A stretch of DNA of 64,000 nucleotides from Latrodectus hesperus. Lineage: Eukaryota > Arthropoda > Arachnida > Araneae > Theridiidae. Each line of letters starts with the position of its first letter. Positions within the stretch are counted from its first letter, which is position 1. Below the pieces are notes generated by a model. It was given only the letters and a program-made list of their open reading frames with translations. It did not search any database and had not been told where the DNA came from. The position numbers were made by a program, and so were the translations under genes. Location of the stretch: the NCBI GenBank assembly GCA_037975125.1, contig CM075852.1, positions 13,314,313-13,378,312 on the forward strand. The letters run 5' to 3'. Positions 50,689-62,167 of the stretch are shown here, piece after piece.

Positions 50689-50751
50689 TTAACAGAAAGT
50701 CTTAGTCAAATCCTAGTTTGCAAAAAAACCTTTGAAAGACTAATTTAAGTA
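50689..50751 (+). mobile_element. SINE (family A), right part of split copy
   Basis: TTAA is followed by AAGTC, GTC.AAT and TTGCAAAAAAA, then ACC.TTGA, which matches the second half of the family A SINE with several substitutions and a small deletion. It continues the copy interrupted at 47455. Confidence 0.7.
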
Positions 50752-51812
50752 AGTATTTTAAGTATCAAGGTGAATTTCCTTATTTTGACTTCGATTAATC
50801 TTTAGATATTAAATTGAGTTCAATCAATGCTATTAGAAAATTAATGATCATTGTTATAAAATAATATTTTAATAAGAAATTGTTTAAAATATTGCTAAAA
50901 TGCTTTTATTTTTTACACACATGTGAAGAGATATTAAAAATCATATTTGACTGCGAGTTAAAAGTTTCAAATCATTAGTAGTTTGATTTATGAAAATTCC
51001 ATTTGTCTGATATTCCGTCTTAAATTTTGATTTCGACTTGTATTCTGGCTAATGATTTCGTTTATACGAAGTGCGGATAAAATGTATTACCTTTTGATGT
51101 TTAATAGTTTATAAAATAATGAAATACAAAGAAATGTGACATTAATTCTTAATTTTTATATTTTTTATATTCTTTTCTTTTCTCAGTATCAACGTGTTAT
51201 AAAATTTCCTATTTTAGATTGAAATTTTTTTTAATAATTTTTTACAGGAAGATAGTCTATTTTTCACAGTCCTGTTTGATATATTCCGTTAATGATATAT
51301 AAGAGACTTCATTAAAGAACGCGTCAAACATTGATAAATCTGATAACTAGAGTTGCAATCGCAACTGCCATTATATTTAGGTGTACTTCACATGTGGCTT
51401 ATTCTTTATTGACGGACCATAAAACTTGTTAAACCTAACTATCATTGTTATTAATGTAAATACTTTTTATGAATTACTAAGCACCGCCGCATTTCAATCT
51501 AAGACAGATTATCATTACATCATATACCATTTTTAATTAAGGTAAAATTGTTTGCAATTATTTTTTTTAACTGAAAATGCGTTCTTTCTATAATTTTGAT
51601 TCAAATTCTGCGCATCATCAAATAAAAAAAGCATGTGTGCTTCAATTCTCAATTTCAACCTGGTTTTAAAAAAATTGCCTATTCAAAAGTAGTTGTTAGT
51701 CGGCTTGCATATTTTAAATGATAACCCCCTCTCTATTTACTCATGGTAGCTCTCTGTAACTATTTGTTTAGTATGCGCTGGTTTGTTCATCGAACTACGA
51801 TTCATTTTAGAG
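50752..51812. other. AT-rich, no gene seen
   Basis: No coding region or bounded repeat could be supported here. Confidence 0.4.
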
Positions 51813-51981
51813 CTTGGTTTTGGTTTATTTGTCATTTTTCTTGCTACGAAGGCATTAGGTCGGGACCTTCGGCTTAAAATGGATTCTGAACCACTGAAAA
51901 CATCCATGCCCAAGGTGGGATTCGAATTCACGAACTGTTGAGCAGAAAGCAAGAGCGCTAACCATTCGGCTCTAGCTCGGC
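51813..51981 (-). mobile_element. SINE (family A), nearly full copy
   Basis: Read in reverse it contains the whole tRNA-like head (GCCGAGC, A-box GGTTAGCGCTC, B-box region near 51910), the CATGGATG/TTTAAGCC middle and the GGTTTTGG tail. The segment carrying the CTCGTGTGCA phrase is shortened. No flanking duplication was recognised, so it is older than the copies with TSDs. Confidence 0.85.
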
Positions 51982-52810
51982 CATTTGATAGTTTCAGTCA
52001 ATCTAATTTAAGGTGGAGTTAGAATTTCTTTAACATACTATTTTGTAAATCTAATCGGCGACTTACATATATTGAATTGAATATCGGCGTTCACTATTCA
52101 GCTGGGAAAGAATCACGACAGTTTAGATTAGATGCCATATTGATCCTAAACAATGGCTTTTTAAAATTGTGTTGGCTATGAAATGTCGCTTTTCTAGATT
52201 TATAGATATACTTTTCCACTATACCCCCACTTTTAATCCTAAAGAAATTTCATGTTTTTTACAGCGGAATTAATATTTTGAGCGAAATTAATATATCGCA
52301 AGTACGATGATTTTTTTCATCGGCTAAAAATTTTATTTTAAATTTCATATATTCTAAATCGAACTTTTTTGTGCAAAAATTAACTAAAACGTGATAAACT
52401 ATGGCTAAATGCTAAACAAAGTAAAAGATAGTTGGGTGATAATTTTGTGTTATAAAAGCATTAATGTCACAAAGGGAAAAAAAAAACTAAATGCAGCAAA
52501 TATAATTAGTCTCTTCAACAAAAAGGTACTATTACATTATACTTACGCAATCAATCCTAGATGCGATTACTAAACAATTTCCCCAGAAATAAGCATTGGT
52601 GTTTAAATAAGTTTTTATCATTAATTGGTAATTTTTTAGTTTATAAAATGTAAATAAAATGTTTCTACTATTTTTTAGTAGTTTTTGAAAATGTAAATAT
52701 TTTTAAACAATACACGATGCAAACGGAATGTTTATGACAATAATTCACGATTTTTTTTCTTTTCCGTTACGGCGACCAGCAATTTAATTAAATACATCAT
52801 AGTTGATCTC
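51982..52810. other. AT-rich, no gene seen
   Basis: No supported feature lies between the two SINE copies. Confidence 0.4.
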
Positions 52811-52822
52811 AACGTATTTTGA

Positions 52823-53000
52823 GCCGAGCTGGCAGCCGAATGGTTAGCGCTCTTGCCTTCGGTTCAACAGTTCGTGGGTTCGAATCCCACCTTGGGCATA
52901 GATGTTTGTAGTGGTTCGGAATCCACTTTAAGCCGTAAGTCCCGGTCTAATTAGCCCTCGTGTGCAAAAAATGACCGTTGAGCGACAAACAAACCAAACC
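52823..53000 (+). mobile_element. SINE (family A), full-length reference copy
   Basis: An exact 12-bp duplication, AACGTATTTTGA, flanks the element (52811-52822 and 53001-53012). The 178-bp body has a tRNA-like head with an A-box (TGGTTAGCGC) and a canonical B-box (GGTTCGAATCC), so it carries an internal Pol III promoter. A unique middle (TTTGTAGTGGTTCGGAATCC) and a tail ending CAAACCAAACC follow. It is the best-preserved copy here and defines the family. It is not a functional tRNA, because the acceptor stem does not close and the sequence continues past it. Confidence 0.92.
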
Positions 53001-53012
53001 AACGTATTTTGA

Positions 53013-55050
53013 CGCATCTTACGCTTGGTCATTTTGGTTTTTGCTTTCAATTAAATGCCGTTTGTTTTCTAGACTTTTTACTGCAGAGTTCGTTAAAATG
53101 ATTTTTTAGTAGTTGCATTTTTCGCTACTTGTCAAATGAACTATTCTGCTCCATAAATCTTTCTTTCATACGTGATTTAAAATATCATGTATGTTAAAAT
53201 CAATTCTCAAATAAATTATTTCCTAGAAAAATACTAGGAAAAACATAAAATATTTTTATTTTATAAATGACTCTTTTTTGAATGATTTATTGTTATCTGG
53301 TTTTCGTCTGTAATCGTCATATGTACAAGTCGGAAAATTGAGTCATTATTATGTCTGCGATTATTGCTTCGATTGTCACATTCTGCTTTCTTCGTAATAA
53401 AAATGTTTTCATGAAACGATAATTGCAGTATTAGTGATACGTGTTTTTAATATCTACTTCCGAGAATCTTTGCTATTTATAATATGTATAGGAAACAAAT
53501 TGGAAATTTTAATATGTTTCTTGTTACTTAAGTGTTCTTTTTCATAGTTTTTGCTTTGAGTAATTAATTATATGCGCATAATTTTTTTAAACATAAGCAT
53601 TAAGCGACTCGGGATCATAACAGAAACGTCAAACACTAAGGTTACTTAAAAAAATTAACAAATTTTGTAAATGCAGCGTTCAATATATTATTGCAAAAGA
53701 TGGTTTGAAAATGGCTACCATGTTCTTGGTTTTGACCTAAAATTTCAGGTTTTCTTTACAATAGAATTCTAATTTTTTTTTCTTGTTTTATAGAATTTCT
53801 TCATGTTAATTTTCACATTGAAATTCATGACATGTCGCTTAGGTGACGGTTAACACAGTAATAACTAACTATATTTCATTTCTTAAAAAAAAAAATTCGA
53901 ATTAAAAATGTAAAATTTGAATATGGAATCTTGCTGCATATTTCTTGGTTAATTTTATTTCACGAATTTATAATATACCGTTATGTTTATTTTATGTGTT
54001 ATATCGAACGATAAAATCCCGTTAATAAATGTAAGATGATTGTTGTATTTTTGAAAAATTCCCTGACTAAAACAAACATCAGTAAAAATGCTCATTATAC
54101 ATTTAATTCCACAAAGCGATTCTCATTATTTCTAAAAACTTGGAATTGTTAAGCTACGAGCTTAATTGCAAGTTTACGTCTGCAATTTCCAAATTTTATG
54201 ATTATCATCGCTTGTGCGTAATTAAGTTAAAATAAACTGTACAATAATGGAGTTGTAATAAATAATATATGTTTAATGCATAATAGAATAAAACTTCTAA
54301 TAAATATTAAAAAGTTGTGAAAATAGTAGTATCAATATTTCTTAGATGTGTTATTTTTTCAAATCAATTTGTTCACATACAAAAACGTCGTATAAAACGA
54401 ATTTAACAAAGAATTTAAAACTGAATTATTTTTAGCTTTTCATTAAAGAAATCCATCTTCAATTGAATTCATTTCATTCTAAAATTTTTCTGTTTTTCCA
54501 TCCGTTTTAGATTTTATTAACGCAAACGTTTTCATTACTTGAAATTTTAAATTAAAATTTTAAAACCATGTGATTGTATTTCCATATGAACGTTTCTAAT
54601 TTTTGTTAAATGAAAGACATGATTTCTTTCAAGGAAAATTTAAGACGTGTGGAGTTTATATTTTCATTTTTTTTCCATTAAAATTGTCATAAACAGCTAA
54701 TTTTTCTGTTATTTTAGAAAAAAAATTTCTACGCATTGAAGAATCGTTATTTGCTTATCAAAGGACATACTTTTCATTTGTCCATAAACTGATTAACATT
54801 TCAAAGGTTGAAATTTTCAATTTTGACAGCCGCGTGTCAAATTAATGACTTCCTACTTTCAAAAAATTGTTTTTTTGAAAATTCACTCTGATTTTAAATC
54901 TTAAATATAAAAATACTCCGTGTATGAATGTTTCAAATTCTCTTTCTGGCGGTTATCTTAATCTTGTAAAATTTCTGTTGGTTTACCAGCAAGCTTCTCA
55001 TTTGGTGGTCAATAAATTAAGGACAAATTAATTGTTCGCTCTTTTCGCGC
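53013..55050. other. AT-rich, no gene seen
   Basis: Both strands show only short random ORFs and no bounded repeat could be supported. Confidence 0.4.
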
Positions 55051-55192
55051 GAAATACTTGTCTGCAGTAGCCGAGAATTGTAATTTAAGTTAGATTTCAA
55101 ACCACTATAAATAACATTTCTTATGATGGGATTCATACTAACAAATAAATAAGCGGAAAATCATATTTCTTACCATTCAGCTTCTTGTTCGA
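55051..55192 (-). mobile_element. decayed SINE (family A)
   Basis: The segment GATTTCAAACCACTATAAAT, then ATGATGGGATTCATAC, then CTTACCATTCAGCTTCT keeps the order and spacing of the family in reverse. The B-box is broken and parts are replaced by AT-rich sequence, so this is an old copy. Confidence 0.55.
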
Positions 55193-56064
55193 CAAAGGAG
55201 TTAATTGGTCTTTTTTCAATATTTAATATTGGCAATATTTTATACCGATCTACATTTATAAAGTTGTATTAGCTAAGATGCAAGACTACTTTACATTTTC
55301 TAGATGATACTCTAATTTCAAGCAAAGCTTTTTCTAAGTAGAATACAATTTATTTATTTCAGCTTAAGGCCCTGCTAGACCTCCGTCGGGGAAAATCGAA
55401 TCCTATGGATAATATTCTAACGTTTCACAAGTGCTATTTTCATGATAGAAACTTCCGGTCTTTTGCAAATTACAAAAAACAGAGCTACTGTCACCTCGAC
55501 GCCCATTTTTAGCGTTTAAAATTTTTTCAAATATTTTTAAAATGTCAAAATATCTCCATCCGAGTAAATTTCAACCAAATTCTAATTTCATTGAGGTTTT
55601 ACAAAATTTGGTTTAAAGATATTTCATTTTTTCTTCGTACAGTTACAAAATGAACATTTTTGTTTTTTTTAAGCTAAAAATATTTTTGATTGCATTAATA
55701 TTTCGATACGAATTTTTATTACAAATCAAACTCATTCTTATTTCTAAAAATCCTTCTCTGTACACAACGCCACCTATGAAACTGGAAAATTTTTAACGCC
55801 AAATTTGGCTGATTTTTCTACTTCACTACGGTAACCTAAAGAAGGGGGAATTTCTGAGAAAAACTTCTCCCCATATGATTCCCGCTGTTTTAACATGTGG
55901 TTGGCAAACACTTCCAAATCGAGCAAGAAGAATTAGCTTTTCTTACTCATGAAATAGAAAAGACATCTGGAAATATTGCATGTTAGATTTCTGTTTATTA
56001 GCGTTGGAAAAGTAGCTATGAAGTGGATCTAGTTAATAATTTCCTAGTTAATGTTAGGTTCCTA

Positions 56065-57240
56065 GCCTAAATGGCCATGTACCTTCTGTTCCTAAGAAAT
56101 TTTTCTACACCTAAATTTAGTTGAGATTAACATAATGATTTCAAAACATAAGGTTATTTAAACACAAAAGATTAAGAAAATATTTTGCTTAGGTTAAAGT
56201 GCTCCCAACGAGAGTTCTTTGCATGAGATTGAATAAACATAAAAAAGAAAAATTTGAATACACATTACAAACAAAAACGCAAAAAAAAAAAAATTAAATT
56301 ACAGTTATATACATAGTAACAGTATTGATATAACTATATAAAGACAAAATATTTTTTTTATTCTATTATATATGCATATATATAAATACAATTTCTTTCC
56401 TTTTCTGTATTTTATTTTATTTTAAGTATAAGAAGAAGAAATTATTCATTTCTACTTTTTGGGAGGCGAATAGTTTTTTACTTTTTGGGAACGAATAGAA
56501 TTTTTGGAAGGCGTTTGAATGTGGTTTAGCCCGCAGAGCCGCCCTTGGTCTGTGGAAATTGGAAAGTTCATAGGGACTGTAGTTTTCAATTGCTTGAATT
56601 TCAGAGTTATGAATTTCATAAAGATTGTAAAAGTAGCTATGATATGTACTTTTAAATCAACTTTGTTTATTTTCATTATAGTAAATTTTAAAAATGAAAT
56701 ATTATAAACTGTTTTGTGTTACCTTGTTCAATTATATTATATACTACGATTTTGAAATAAGACAGAATAATAAGAATATTTATTTTCAACTTATTTCATG
56801 AAAAAAAAATACTCTATAAGGTATGATTAATAAGCATACGATACCAGCATACTAAAATATTGCGTCTGATAAGAAATTAAACATTTTAAATTTGAAAAAC
56901 TATATATATCTTTGAAAAAAATTGGGTTTGTAGTAAAACTTCAGCGGAAAAACATAAAAGCATTTCAATAACCAAACGAATGATAACAATACATTACAAC
57001 ACACTACAATACAGATGACATCAATGCTCTTAGGGGAATCATTTTATGCTCACGAAATTTATTTGAGAAGAATATTGTCCTGAGCAACGCAAATGATATT
57101 ATTTTTGACAAAAAAGGAATAAAAGTAATAAAATATCAAAAGAATGAATAAATATCCTGAAGGCGATATAAAATATGTAACTGAAGTTATAGTATTGATG
57201 TTCGAGAAGAAATGCTTGAGAGAGAATATCAGGAAGTAAA
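56065..57240. other. AT-rich, no gene seen
   Basis: Within the possible composite element. There is a small GC-richer patch at 56500-56580, but no recognisable coding or terminal sequence. Confidence 0.35.
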
Positions 57241-57379
57241 TTGAGAATCAATTAGATATGCTCAACGTGACTAGTCTAGAAATTGTGCTAATTGAACGAA
57301 CTTTCTTTCTCGGTATGGCTAATCAGCTTGTTGTCACTAAGAAACTGGGATACCCAAAGTCACAATACCGTCTCCAAGA

Positions 57380-59057
57380 CAGCTTGCTAATGACAGTCCA
57401 TCTCGCATGGAAGCTGACATCAACCGTCGAAGATTTCTGTTGAACAGTATAAATATGCACGGCTTGACGCATTTGCTCACTATGATAGGTGATGGAGATA
57501 GCAATGTATATCGGAAAATATCAAATATTAGACTCGTACAATTCGATTTCAACACTTCTATCATTTTAGAATGTAATTGGATCATTTTCTCATTAATTAA
57601 ACTCTGTAATAAATTAGTCTATTTTAAACATGAAACACAAAGTCGAGTTACAGTACAAATAACAGAAAACTGCTAGGAACAATCTTTCCACTAATCAGGA
57701 AAGATGTGGTAGCCAGTGCCAGTCATTGGCGCAAATAACTGCTAACCTTTGATCAAAAAATCGTTAATTTAAAAACATATATAATAAATATCCCAAATCA
57801 TGTGTTTGGAAATCATGAAACATGCAAAAAGTATTTTTGTAAGGAAAATGGTAAAAAAAGTGATCTTCAGCCCCTTAAAAGCGATGGTATTTTATATAAA
57901 ATATTAGAAATTTTAGAGTCCTTAGCCCTGCATGCAAAAAGTCTATTGTATAACGCTAATACTAACATTGTAGAACAATTTAATTCAATTGTTGCCAAGT
58001 TAACGGGTGGGAAGAGAGTGAACTATTGTCAAAAGAATTCCTACCAAACAAGATGCTATGCTTCAATTCTTTCCCACAATACTAAAAAAAATATATTGAA
58101 ATGCACAAAGCACTTAACGAAAATAGCCCAGGTAAATACTGCAAGCAGTTTGAAAATAAAAGAATAAATAAATTAAATAAAGCAAAAAATAAGTCAAAGC
58201 CTAGGAAATTAGCAAATATTTTTCCAGGTCCCGACAAAAATTATGGACCAGCTGCTGAAAAGCCAGATTTATCATATAATGAATACGAGGGAAAAAAATC
58301 GAAATTATTGACTAGTCTAGCTCTTACTTTGAAAGAAAGAGAAGATTTAGAAAGAGCTACTGTACTTCAAAGTGAGAATGCTGTTTGGAGAAAGGAAAGA
58401 AGAATTCGATTGACAGCGTCGAATTTTGGTGCTGTATGTCGGAAGTTACCCTCTACAGGATGCCAAAATTTAGTGAAAACAATACTATACTCTAATGTAA
58501 AAAATGAAGCAATTTTACACGGGATTATTCATGAAAAAACTGCCATTCTCGAACTAGAAAAAGAAATAGGACTTAAAATAGAACCATGTGGGATATTCAT
58601 AGATAAAAATTTGCCTCATTTAGCTGCCACACCAGATGGAATAATTGGCAAAGAGGGTATTGTTGAAATTAAATGCCCATATACATGTCGCGATATACAT
58701 CCCAATGAATTTATAAAGAAATCTAAATTCAATTTCTGGCAAAAAGATAGAAAAACAAAAGAAATTAATGGCATAAATAAAAATCATAAATTTTACTATC
58801 AAATCCAAGGACAATTACACATTAGTGAAAGAAACTTTTGTTGGTTTGCCATTTGGTCCCCAAAAGGAATTAAAACTGAACATATTTTTAGAGATGATGT
58901 ATTTTGGGAGACACAAATGAAAAACTAATTAAATAATTTTTATTCTGACTGTCCTTTGCCAGAACTAATCGATCCACGTTATCCTAGATCAATGGACATA
59001 CAAAATCCCACTTATATAATTGAGGAGCAAACAAAAAAAAGACAAAAAAAAAGATGA
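57380..59057 (+). pseudogene. Mutator-like DDE transposase with YqaJ nuclease
   Basis: This is the 3' part of a mobile-element gene in three broken frames. A catalytic-core piece reads SRMEADI and MIGDGDSNVYRKI (57395-57520). After a gap, NHVFGNHETCKKYFC, then NIVEQFNSIVAKLTGGKR and SYQTRC (57790-58080) match the C-terminal part of Mutator-like transposase domains common in arthropods. An A8 run at 58083-58090 shifts frame. The next part (58101-58925) is a YqaJ, lambda-exonuclease-like domain with RRIRLTASNFGAVCRK, ATPDGIIG and the PD-(D/E)XK signature EIKCPY, then YYQIQGQLH. An in-frame TAA at 58926 precedes a readable tail (DCPLPELIDPRYPRS) ending with TGA at 59055. It is inactive as assembled. 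Confidence 0.8.
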
Positions 59058-59280
59058 AAAATTAAAATCCAAAAAAATAAAAGTTTAACTATACGAATTT
59101 GTATGTTTGTGTTTGTATATAGTTTTTGTGTGTTTATATATATATATATATTTAGTTTCTGTTTTTTCTTCATGAAATGTGAATTGCTCAAGCATTTCTT
59201 TATTTTATTAACAGATTTATTTTAATTACTATTTTACATCATATATATTTCAAGGTACTAACTAAATTTCCCATGTGCTC

Positions 59281-59494
59281 ATGAAATTGTATTATATTTT
59301 ACTCGTATTACTATGAAATTATAATTTTTCTCGTATGCTATAAGTTGTATTTGCATTTGATTATTTGTTGACAAATAAACCTAATTTATGAAATTGTATT
59401 ATATTTTACTCGTATTACTATGAAATTATATTTTTCTCGTATGCTATAAGTTGCATTTGCATTTGATTATTTGTTGACAAATATAATCCTAATT
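59281..59494. repeat. 107-bp tandem duplication, two copies
   Basis: ATGAAATTGTATTATATTTT begins at both 59281 and 59388. The two copies run in parallel to the GTTGACAAATA phrase with only a few differences, which indicates a fairly recent duplication. Confidence 0.9.
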
Positions 59495-59803
59495 TATATT
59501 TCTCACAATTTTTTACTAAACTTATTTTAATCTAATTTACCTGTGTTTTTTATATGGCATATTTAATGCTAATCTAATTTTGTTTTTATCAAGCCAGGGA
59601 AAATATCTAATAAAATAATTGAAGAGTTTTAAAATCTTCAGAATTAAAATATATTTCACAACACATTTTACACCAGAATATTAACTTTTTAAAAAACGTG
59701 TACTTCTAATTATAACTTAGTTAATTTTATTTATATAGAGGAATAAAGTTAGGGACTTGTGATATGAAAGATAAGAGATGAATCTCTCTTTCAAGCTCTA
59801 AGT

Positions 59804-60011
59804 AATTCTAATTATATAAAAATAGATGTAATGATTATTATATAAATAATTACAGTTACAATATTTTTATGAAAATTACGATACGATTATATATATATAT
59901 ATATATATATAGATAGATAGATAATCGTAACGTTATTTTCATAAAAATATATATTGTAACTGAAATTATTTATATAATTTATCATTTCATCTAGTTTTAT
60001 ATAATTAGAAT
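59804..60011. mobile_element. 208-bp fold-back (MITE-like)
   Basis: Left arm (59804-59888) and right arm (about 59922-60011) are inverse copies of about 85 bp with roughly 90% identity, both bounded by ATTCTAATTATATAAAA. A short (TA)n and GATA run forms the centre. No ORF is present. It lies downstream of the YqaJ gene. Confidence 0.75.
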
Positions 60012-60459
60012 ATGTATATGTGTGTGTGTTAGTTTTAAAAAAAACTTGAAAAAAATTAAATATTTTTATATTGAGTTAGTTTTGAAAATAATAGTTTTTA
60101 ATTATTTGTTGCATTCAATGGATCAAGTCTCATAAAATCAAATTCAACCAAGGCACTTAAAAAAATATTTTTAATCATTCATATAGTATTTTAGGTTTGA
60201 TTTGAATTCTGATAATCATTTTTGACCATTTAATTAGTAACTGTAAAATCACTCAACATCCGCAATTTGTCTTCATATTTTTTAGTGCGAATAATAAAAG
60301 CCGAACTCTAAAATATAAATAAATAATATTTTCTTTAGAATCACTGGCAGCTAATTTTCTATAAGACAGTAACACGTATTTCCGGTGTCAGTTCGTTCAG
60401 CATTTGTACTGGCCCATTTTCCCTCACCCCTATTCTAAGAACCCTGAGGGTAATTTGAG

Positions 60460-61937
60460 GCCCGCCACACACGATACAATTTTTCCATAGGATTTGTTGG
60501 AAGGGGTAGGAAGTAATTAAGCACACAGTCCCCTCAAACTCTGCTGACCACAGAAGGGGAGGCACATCTGGGGTGAGAAGATATTTTTAAGGGTGCCATT
60601 TTTCAAAATTTATTGCTTTTGGCTTAAAATGTGTGCCATGTAAATGGAAATCATAAATCGCCAAAAATTTCAATAATTTGTTGTTCAGTCACTTTTTCTG
60701 ACTTGACGTATTTATTGTTGTACTCATTTGTCTGCTTGTAATTTCTGCCATTAAATATTATCATATAACATGAGCAAATTAAGCACAGAAGTATTATTGG
60801 CTGTTGCTTTGGACTGTGATGATGGTGAAAAGCAAACAAACAATAAGAAAAAGAAATGGGCAAAAAATTGGCTGCTCCAGCGTGAATCTCTTTCACATCT
60901 AAATTTAATTACAGAAATACAATCGGAAGATAAAGATTTCTTGAATTACATGAGGATGAATGAAAAATTGTATTCAACAATTAGGTTTAAGGTCAAATGA
61001 TTATTTAACTGGATTAGAAATAGGGCAACAAAGAAATTATTCCGATGAAGCAAAACTCATTCGAAAAAAGTTTGCCAATTATTTTGCTTCCAATGAAGGC
61101 AAAACTACCATGGCAAGACGCTTTGATTTAATCCTAAATAAAGTACTTAACTTTTAAAAGTTTATGTTTAGAAAATATAAGATATGGATACTAATAAAAG
61201 TGCTAATTAATTGTTAGTTTTATTATTATATATCAAGAAATTAGTACTTAACACATTAAATATATTTTGCAACTGTATATATGTATTATGAATACTATAT
61301 AAATACACATAAATATATCTAATCAAATTCTGGGAAATTATAAAATGGTCGATATATTTAAAGGGTAAAAATGGCATCTTAATAGCATGTGTAAAAAGTT
61401 ATTTGTGCTTGAAGACGCGAGATCCCTTAAATTTATATGTGTATCTCCATAAAAATTATAAATACACAATAATTGAAGCATTAATTGAAGCATTTTCATC
61501 TATTTTTTTTATATATTTTCAATAATTTTTCGTACGCTCTAACTTTTTTTTATTTTATTCGTATAATCATTACTCATTACTTGCCACAAACAAGGCTCAT
61601 CTCTATATACTTCAATGAATTCTTGCAATATATGCTTCATGGACATTTTTAAAAAGTGAATCTAATGTTTGTGAGGTGTTGTATAACAGAAATCTTAAGT
61701 TTCAGTAAATGAGAAGTTTCAAAAATTTTCCCAAGTGTCGCCAAGAAACAATTTGTAGCCCTGTGGGAGAAGACACGCGACAACAGGAAGCAATTATTTA
61801 CTCCCTGTAACCCCCATGTTGGAAGAAAAATCAGAACTTGTTTGAATTTTCGTGAACCTGTCCAACTTCACCACAGACGGTACAACTTGTTCACGTCCAA
61901 CAAATCCTATGGAAAAATTGTATCGTGTGTGGCGGGC
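60460..61937 (+). mobile_element. internally deleted Harbinger-like transposon
   Basis: Perfect 42-bp terminal inverted repeats, GCCCGCCACACACGATACAA onward to GGATTTGTTGGA, lie at 60460-60501 and 61896-61937. The 1.48-kb interior encodes only the two ends of a PIF/Harbinger nuclease. The perfect repeats suggest recent mobility, presumably using enzyme from elsewhere. A clear 3-bp target duplication was not found, so the outermost bases may be slightly misplaced. Confidence 0.8.
60770..61157 (+). pseudogene. Harbinger nuclease, middle deleted
   Basis: The frame at 60770-61000 gives an N-terminal segment KKWAKNWLLQRESLSHLNLI, then DFLNYMRMNEKLY, as at the start of PIF/Harbinger nucleases. In another frame (to 61157) follows SDEAKLIRKKFANYFASNEG, the typical C-terminal end. 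The DDE catalytic core between them is absent, so the two ends join across an internal deletion near 60985-61010. No Myb-like partner ORF is seen. Confidence 0.7.
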
Positions 61938-62167
61938 TTTAGGAGCAAATTTAAAACTCGCTTTTTGGCTGTTTTTATGGCGTTAGTGCTTTAATTTTTC
62001 ACGATATAACGCGCCAAATCTGGCAGACTCGCTAACTTCGAAGGATTGATTGACAAGCAATTTCAACCAATAATATTGTTTTGGATACTCCCCTCGACAA
62101 GCTTTGAGAACTAACACCAAATGGGGCGACAAGACAACGGGAGTTCTCACGTAGGTCTGGAAGAGCC

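Larger units (their letters stand above)
55368..62167 (+). mobile_element. possible 6.8-kb TTAA-flanked transposon
   Basis: TTAA at 55364-55367 is followed by GGCCCTGCTAGACCTCCGT. In reverse, TTAA at 62168-62171 is followed by GGCTCTTCCAGACCTACGT, 15 of 19 identical. Both subterminal regions also contain an ACGCC-plus-TTTTTA block. Between them lies the transposase/YqaJ gene (57380-59057) and a nested Harbinger insertion (60460-61937). TTAA duplication is known for Kolobok and piggyBac. That these ends belong to one element, and to this gene, is inference. Confidence 0.45.

Noticed and set aside
52823..52900. Possible functional tRNA gene
   Set aside because: A and B boxes are present, but the acceptor stem does not close and the sequence is a dispersed SINE with target duplications.
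60359..60565. Minus-strand ORF of 68 codons
   Set aside because: It crosses the Harbinger terminal repeat and its flank and has no protein family features.
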